DNA of 64,000 nt from Tubiluchus corallicola. Lineage: Eukaryota > Priapulida > Priapulimorpha > Priapulimorphida > Tubiluchidae. How positions within the stretch are numbered: the stretch's first letter is position 1; each line of letters opens with the position of its first letter. Shown here piece by piece: positions 57,699-64,000 of this stretch. The translations under genes and the position numbers were made by a program. Location: the NCBI GenBank assembly GCA_030141605.1, contig JAQGDQ010000014.1, positions 951,001 through 1,015,000 of the forward strand, written 5' to 3'. The notes beneath the pieces are model-generated. The model saw nothing but the letters and a program-made list of their open reading frames with translations, was not told the origin of the DNA and ran no database searches.

Positions 57699-60289
57699 TC
57701 TGGAACGAATAACATTGTAAGGATTTAAAAATAATTTTTCAATATTCCTCGAATTCGTGTCTCAATTATAGAAAAACGTGCGACCATTTACAAGAAGAGC
57801 TGCTGCATAAGATGTGCGGATTTTTTTTACATAATATTCAAACCAAGCCGACGCACCGCGTTTGATCCACAAGGAAATTTGCTCACACTCAAAAGTGCTC
57901 GTAGGGTAGCCCAATGTATTGACAAGCAATAAATTTTATTATTATCAATGACTATGTCTACGTCTATACTTACGCCTTCAATGATTTTATCATGAATGAT
58001 ATTCGGATCATGAAACCGACAACGAGGGATTTTCCACAACATCTCTTGTTCAGTCTGCCAAAATCTGCTATGGTGCAGCTGTTGTCATAATTATAGGAAT
58101 ATGAAAGTGCTGAGGAACTACTCTCCTTAAACGTCAAAGTGAAGGGGATACCTCAGGTCCCTCATTCGCAGGTAATCCAAGAAGAAAAACTCATGCTGCA
58201 TCTGTGATTATGACAATAATTTAATTAGGGCTAAACATAATGAGCTACTTGTTTCTCAGTAATGAAAGACCTTGCCAAAAATTTGATTGATGAAAACGCA
58301 GTACACTAAATTTCAGCACATCCATTTGGAACTGCTGCAGCAGGTGGCCAAAAAACAAAAACTTAAGAATTATGTTCCAGCTCACTGCCACCGTGAGAAA
58401 CACACTAGATTCAATTGTCACAGAAGATCATTTTGCACAGAGCCGCTAGTTCAGTCCAACAATTCCTCTTATGATTATCAACAATCAGAAATAATAAAGT
58501 CCTGAAAGGCCACCCTTTTGAAGCTACAGAGAAATATGGGACACGTCAACTCGTCCCTCTTCACAGGTAACAGAAGAAAATCTTTTTTTTATACATTATT
58601 CTGTTGATTTGTGGATGGATGTCACAGTTGTAGCCTACTTGGTACCGAACCAACCTGGGTAGTTTTAGCCCTTGTGGTCGAGGTACCATCTGCAGTTCAG
58701 TATATTATAAGTAATTAGCTTCCTCTGCACTAATTAACACTGACAAAAACTTGATTACTGACTCGGAGAGGTAACACTCTCTATAATAAAGGTTGATTAG
58801 TAAACCTTTAGGGTGGCCAAAATGACCTGAAACATTCTGTTCCAGCTCACCCAGAAGACAGTGCAAAACATCTTTGTATCAAGTGGTGGGTAAGCAGTTC
58901 CATTACCGTAGTATTGAGATCTTCTGCAACACCTTAATTCAGACTGCGAAAATCTGCTACGATACAGATGCGGGAACAAGAAAGTGTCAAAGAGATGACA
59001 AATGTCCAGCTGCAGATATGACTGATAGATCTATTTAGTAAGTGACATGGTTTCAGTTTTCCTGGTACTGTTTGCACATACTAGTTTTTGTCCTAGAAAT
59101 GTCATCTTGTTTCATTTTTCAAAAATTGGCTGCTTCGTAAATTAGCTACACCACTGAAACCAATCTTGTGTAGGCCTTCGATGTGACTGCTGTGGTTGTT
59201 GCTTAACTCCAGGTGTATGGATTTCACAGTAGCTTGTGAGTATGCAGTCACCAACCTCATTCTTGACTGGTCAACTAATAGTTCACCTATTCTTTTAGAT
59301 AATAGCTTTGACTGAATGTGTACTACTCTAATTACTGCGTGAAAATGTTCACTACAGTTATACCATAATGAAAATAACCCACCTGCAGATATGGCAGATT
59401 GCTGTATTTGGTAAGTGATAGTGGACTGTATTATGCTGGCGCTGCTCCCATCGCTGGACTGGATATTTTCGTTCTGGATATCTTGCCTTCACTGACTTTT
59501 GAAAAACTTGGCTGCGTCATAAGTTATGTTACACTACTGAACCGACCTTGAAGCATTTCACAGGTGTCTAGCTAAGATGCCCAGGTCAGTAACTGTAACT
59601 GTCCGAGAATTTCTAAGTATTGTTAAACTAGACCACTTCTAATTTTAAGGAGCAGCACGCCTAAACTTAATACAGCAGAATACATTATGTTATCGAAAAT
59701 CTGATAATTATTGTACGCAAATAATGCATTATGTACACGTTGTAGTTCCATTTTTGAATTCTCTAAGTCAAAAACTAGGCATCAATGTCAATTCTATGTC
59801 AGTGGCAGTTTGATTTAATTATCTAGTTATTAGTTTAATGTACATGCTTATTTCACTCTACATACTTTTAGTTCAAAGTTTCAAAATGCGCAGGAGTGAC
59901 AAAGGGCCACAATTAATATTGTTGAAAGGGACGGTCACAACACGAAAAAAACTGCTGAGAGAAAATTACCTCAGAAATGCCAAAAGCTTAGTCAAAAATA
60001 ACTTTCGACTGCTGGAGTATAATGATAATTTACTAATTAGTTGGATTTCATAACACATTCATTACAAGTAACAGATAAGCACAAACAAATCAACACCACT
60101 AAAGTTTAACCCCATTGTTTTTGTAGGTAAAATATCATGAAAATGCTGGAAAGTTCTATTTTGTCATAACAAAGTTGGCCTGTCTTATACAATATTAGTG
60201 AATTACACTGCATAAAAAGAAAGACTTTTTAAACAGGCATAGATACCTACTAGGTTAACTTTTGTGGTGGGTAGGAAGGCAGTATACTT
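57699..60289. other. Upstream of COQ6; no gene recognised
   Basis: It should contain the COQ6 promoter and 5' UTR, but I see no distinctive promoter motif. Diverged repeat segments occur: TTCAG.CTGC.AAAATCTGCTA near 58050 and 58945, and CTGCAGATATG...GTAAGTGA near 59012 and 59382. Confidence 0.45.
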
Positions 60290-60570
60290 GTTTAATTAGC
60301 TGCCTCTTTAAGTGGCAACCACCAAGATTCTTGCACTGCTAGAAATTTTCTTGTTATGCTAGAAGCAATAAATAAAATTTTATTTTAGCAACAAATAAAT
60401 ATTAACATGACAACATATTATTGCTGACAATGCAACAGTAAGGAAATTTGAAGAAAATTGCATAATATTTCACAAGACGTTTCTCTTAACTTTAGAACTT
60501 CACAACGAGATCCTCCTGGGTTCAGAACTTTCTTCAAGTGGTCTGCTCTGCTGAAAGTGTTTCGCGTAGC
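60290..60570. repeat. Diverged duplicated block, copy 1
   Basis: It shares TTTAATTA, CCAAGATTCTTGCA, TTTTCTTGTT and ACTTTAGAACTTCAC-like segments in the same order with 61930-62150. Similarity is patchy. Confidence 0.45.
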
Positions 60571-60837
60571 CAAGAAACTATGATGTGAAAATGTTAATAG
60601 CATCACTGAAGCTGCCATGAAAGTGATGCAAATTGAAGACTGAAATCTTGATACACCTAAGATTTAGCGTTACAGTGTCATAAGCCTTGTACCACATTGC
60701 TAGTAAAGTCTAGTACAAGTCTAGTTTAATATATTTTTAATTACACAGTTATTGTTAATTATCAGTTTATATACTAGGTTCTGATCATATGCTGTGTATC
60801 GTGTACATGCGAAATAATTCAAATAAAGAAAAATTAA

Positions 60838-60960
<123 letters not shown>

Positions 60961-61460
60961 AAAACCTTTTCCTCCTAATTGTAAGGGAGGAAACAATAAC
61001 AATTTTAGTTTGTAGTAGTTGTAGTTTGTCAAAAACAAGAAAGCAAAGTGACGAAAAAGAATATTATGACAGTGAGGATGAAAGCTAGTTAAACCAATCA
61101 GAGTCAAGGCGATTTAACCACCGATTATATACTGCTTTAGAAAATTTAATTTGCAATTTTACTGACAAAAGTTTTTCTTGCTTGAAAAATCTCAGTACCA
61201 GACAATGATAGCTTCAACTATAATAGTTCAACTGCCAAATTTTTTCTGATTATAACATTTTACGATTTTTGTATGACGAATAATAAATTTGATGTCGAAT
61301 CTACATTGCTAAAATAACTCTAACTGATTGATGATCACATGTACAGAAGTCGTAACAACGTATGTCGATCAGCAATATGACTAAAACTGTAACTGTACGA
61401 GAAAATTGACGCCACTTCCCGAAAGTTTTGTTTTAAGAACCACTAGAGCCAAAAGTTTGG

Positions 61461-61826
61461 CGGCCATCCACATAATTTATAACGATATCAAGTTTTTGGT
61501 CGATTTCGAGGACCTACCTACCTGGTGTTATAATGGCGCTGTCACATGCCCCACCAGCTACCTACCGCTTATATGCAACATCACACCGATGTAGCCTTCT
61601 GTATATTTTATTCTTCCTCCTCAAAGGCATCGGCGGTGGAGGCGGTTCACTGAACTCATTCTCATCGACCCATTCTGCAGATTCCTCCTCCTCCTGGCCG
61701 TGAAGTTGAAAAAAAACGTGAAGTCAAATAACGATATCTTGACTAAATACCTACCTTCAATGGTGTTATCACGTCTCTTGCCACAACACCTACCCTAAAC
61801 TTAATATCGTTATATGTGGATGGCCC
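61461..61826. mobile_element. ~366-bp element with inverted ends GGCCATCCACAT
   Basis: The left end GGCCATCCACATAATTTATA, then ACGATATCAAG, matches the reverse complement of the right end GGCCATCCACATATAACGAT, then ATTAAG, with a small gap. The interior includes a GC-rich block that is open on - (see findings). It has TIR-transposon architecture without a recognised transposase. Confidence 0.65.
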
Positions 61827-61929
61827 CTTTATTACCAGTTACAGCTTTAATTAATTGCATAAAAGGTTTTTAAACCCAAGTACCTACTGGGTTAGCCTTC
61901 GTAGCTGAACCTGAAATCACCAAATCTGT

Positions 61930-62150
61930 TTAATTACTGTCCACACTTCCCAACTCCATCCAAGATTCTTGCAGTTTTCTTGTTTTCACTAGACTAATGA
62001 AATATCATGATAAAATGCTGTTTCTGTCTTTCGGAGAATTTTGCAGTGAGAGAATTTGAGGAACTTTGCACGGTATCCACCTGCAGACATTTATTTTAAC
62101 TTCAGAAGTTCACCTGGACCAACCGTTCTGCATGAGCTTCTCCAACTGTC
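61930..62150. repeat. Diverged duplicated block, copy 2
   Basis: It contains CCAAGATTCTTGCAGTTTTC and ACTTCAGAAGTTCACCTGG, colinear with 60290-60570. It lies beside the TIR element at 61461-61826. Confidence 0.45.
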
Positions 62151-62939
62151 TCCTGAATGTGTCTACCATAGCCAAAATTTTTTTGCCATGCCATTCAAGT
62201 CTTTGACGAGAAAACGTTTATGATGCCACTGAAGACGCCAGATGCCACTTAAGGCATCCTATTTGATAAGCTAATAGAGTCGCGCAGCGCCTTTATCAAT
62301 AAAGTCCATTTCCCACGTTTTCATGTTTTTATTTATACAGCACTTCAATTAAAATACAACTCGTATTATACCTGTTTAATATAAGTGCACCTTATTAATT
62401 GTTCGCCAAGACTAACCTAAAGTAGATAAATTAGCACTAAATTTATTCAAATATTAGACTAATTATGTTACGAGAAAAGTCTGAATGGACCAGATCTGTG
62501 GTTGCCTGTCTGTAGGCAACGATGTACTAGCTTCTTAACTGGGTTTTGCTAAAATACCGTTATATATGTAATATCGTAGTTTGTAAACCAAAGAAGGAAA
62601 TAGGGCGAGATCAGTGAACGAATTAACGGATAAACTGCTTCGATTCTGACTTCTAGAAATTTCATTCGCCATGCTGATTCCGCCTCTTTTCTGGTAGAGG
62701 AAGGATCTACGCACACGAGCATGACTAAGACACCTCATCCAATTCAATCACTTATCTTAGAGGCACAGCCTTGGTATCATATATGTTTATTTTTTTGGAA
62801 ATGCTGTTATACAGTCTATGTAAACTATATACAGTTAATATTAATGAATGTGATATGACAGCATGCATAATTGATGGCAAGAACCAGAAGTAAAACTTGT
62901 GTGGATTTGTGTCACACAAAAAACAGTAGGTAAGTATGA

Positions 62940-63160
62940 AGCTCTAATTCATATGAGTAGCAAAAATATATTGTTTATGTGACGACTTGAAGCGGTATTC
63001 TACATTGAGGGGCAATGAGTTCCATATTTTAGGTTCGCTGTAGCTAATGAAATGTTTTGCAAGATTGGTTATAAATACATGTTGTACGTAAAAATTTTAT
63101 TTCGAACTACATGTGAAAGTTCATAGAAAACACATAATGTATTGTTACGGGGGCGAAATT
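62940..63160 (-). mobile_element. LINE C-terminal remnant, antisense
   Basis: On -, about 63053-62985 reads SYSEPKIWNSLPLNVEYRF, the C-terminal LINE motif (KIWNSLP). No other domain is readable around it. Confidence 0.6.
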
Positions 63161-63787
63161 CCATTTCTTTCCCCCCTCCCTTTACATTGTGATTGTTCGA
63201 TCCATTACACGATCCATTGCATATCACTGCATAGCAGCTATAAGTAACTGGTATGGAATAGCCTGGTCTGTCAGTCGGCGACGGATAGGTGCATTTACCA
63301 CCTAAGCACCTGTTCCGTACATGATCAGCATGGGGAACGCAGGAAAAGATTCTGGCTAGTTTTCATCTTAATTTTCTGTTTCTTGTCTATTTTCTCATCT
63401 ACAACATTTGTCTGCACATATGTTAGGTACTTCGGTATTTTCATAATTTTATTCATTCTATCTAATAATTGTGCTGTGTTTTATGTAATATGATATTTTA
63501 TTTATGAGATTCTGTTGCACTTATGCCAAACGTAATGCCAGATTTCAAACGATTGAAAAGAAGAATTCATTATAGCCTTGATGGAATCACGAATGTAGGA
63601 AAAACGACACAGGAAAAAATGGCATAAATGGAAAATTAGGTAAAAATGGCTCAGGAAAAACGGCACACTTAGTAATACATGTGCTTAGGGTTAGGGTTAC
63701 TGTGGGCATAATTATTTTAGTTATTTTTACTTCTGCCAGGGTTGTTATACTTCAACATAGTTTATTTGTTTTTGTCTGTTATGGCAG

Positions 63788-63953
63788 CAAGCCTATTACG
63801 CAAAAACTGTATAACAGATTTCCAAGAAACTTTGTGAAGAAAAGAGGATATCGAGTGCCAAAATATGAATCTTTTTTTGCAAAACTTGGCCAAAACACCA
63901 AGTACAAAAACGTTTGTGAAGCACTTCATGGAGGTCTCAGAAGGAGTGATTAG
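63788..63953 (+). CDS. Candidate terminal exon of an unrecognised gene
   Basis: After a possible acceptor (TTATGGCAG) an open stretch ends at TAG 63951. It encodes KLYNRFPRNFVKKRGYRVP, ESFFAKLGQNTKYKNVCEAL and HGGLRRSD. Composition is protein-like (basic, mixed, non-repetitive), unlike the repeat-driven frames around it. I recognise no family. It could equally be a transposon protein fragment. Confidence 0.25.
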
Positions 63954-64000
63954 TAATTCTTTTTTATTATCTCCGAAAGGACACACAACTACGAGTTAGT

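Noticed and set aside
63684-63700. Short TTAGGG-type (telomeric) run
   Set aside because: Only about two and a half units; expected by chance and not evidence of an interstitial telomere.

Overview
The window is metazoan nuclear DNA. It is AT-rich and intron-rich with GT-AG introns, and it carries many microsatellites, non-LTR retrotransposon (LINE) remnants, short DNA-transposon relics (MITEs) and SINE-like elements. Only two host genes can be supported. They lie tail to tail: a GOPC orthologue (Golgi-associated PDZ and coiled-coil protein) on the + strand, with 8 exons seen between 27531 and 42038, and a complete COQ6 orthologue (mitochondrial ubiquinone-biosynthesis monooxygenase) on the - strand, with 13 exons between 57698 and 44228. 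I could reconstruct both exon by exon with compatible phases throughout. The animal is probably an invertebrate; I cannot name the phylum from sequence alone.

Region by region: 1-27.5 kb has no host exon I can support. It holds microsatellites (GATA/GA at 5.1 kb, GA at 8.6 kb, pentamers at 18.8 kb, TTG/GGC arrays at 17.5 and 25.6 kb), LINE remnants (6.2, 9.8, 10.9-12.4 and 22.6-23.8 kb), a TIR element at 2.8 kb, a hAT-like MITE at 7.4 kb and a tRNA-like SINE head at 16.4 kb. The N-terminal exon(s) of GOPC should lie upstream of 27531 but were not recognised. 27.5-42 kb is GOPC; its introns contain a second hAT-like MITE (30.8 kb), LINE 3' debris, a GGGCC-ended MITE (33.7 kb) and a ~44-bp minisatellite (37.8-39.2 kb) split by a foldback element whose arm carries a hammerhead-ribozyme-like core.

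42-44.2 kb is the shared 3' region: GOPC and COQ6 have candidate poly(A) signals only 24 bp apart on opposite strands. 44.2-57.7 kb is COQ6. Its intron 1 holds a decayed two-ORF LINE in antisense, and its intron 2 holds a full-length SINE with a 120-bp 5S rRNA head, a TTG/CAA tail and a perfect 12-bp target-site duplication. 57.7-64 kb has no recognised gene, but holds diverged duplications, an AAT/AAG microsatellite, a TIR element with an internal acidic/proline-rich open stretch, an antisense LINE remnant and one unassigned candidate terminal exon.

The two genes act in unrelated processes (Golgi trafficking scaffold; mitochondrial coenzyme Q ring hydroxylation). Their link here is positional: convergent transcription with abutting or overlapping 3' ends.
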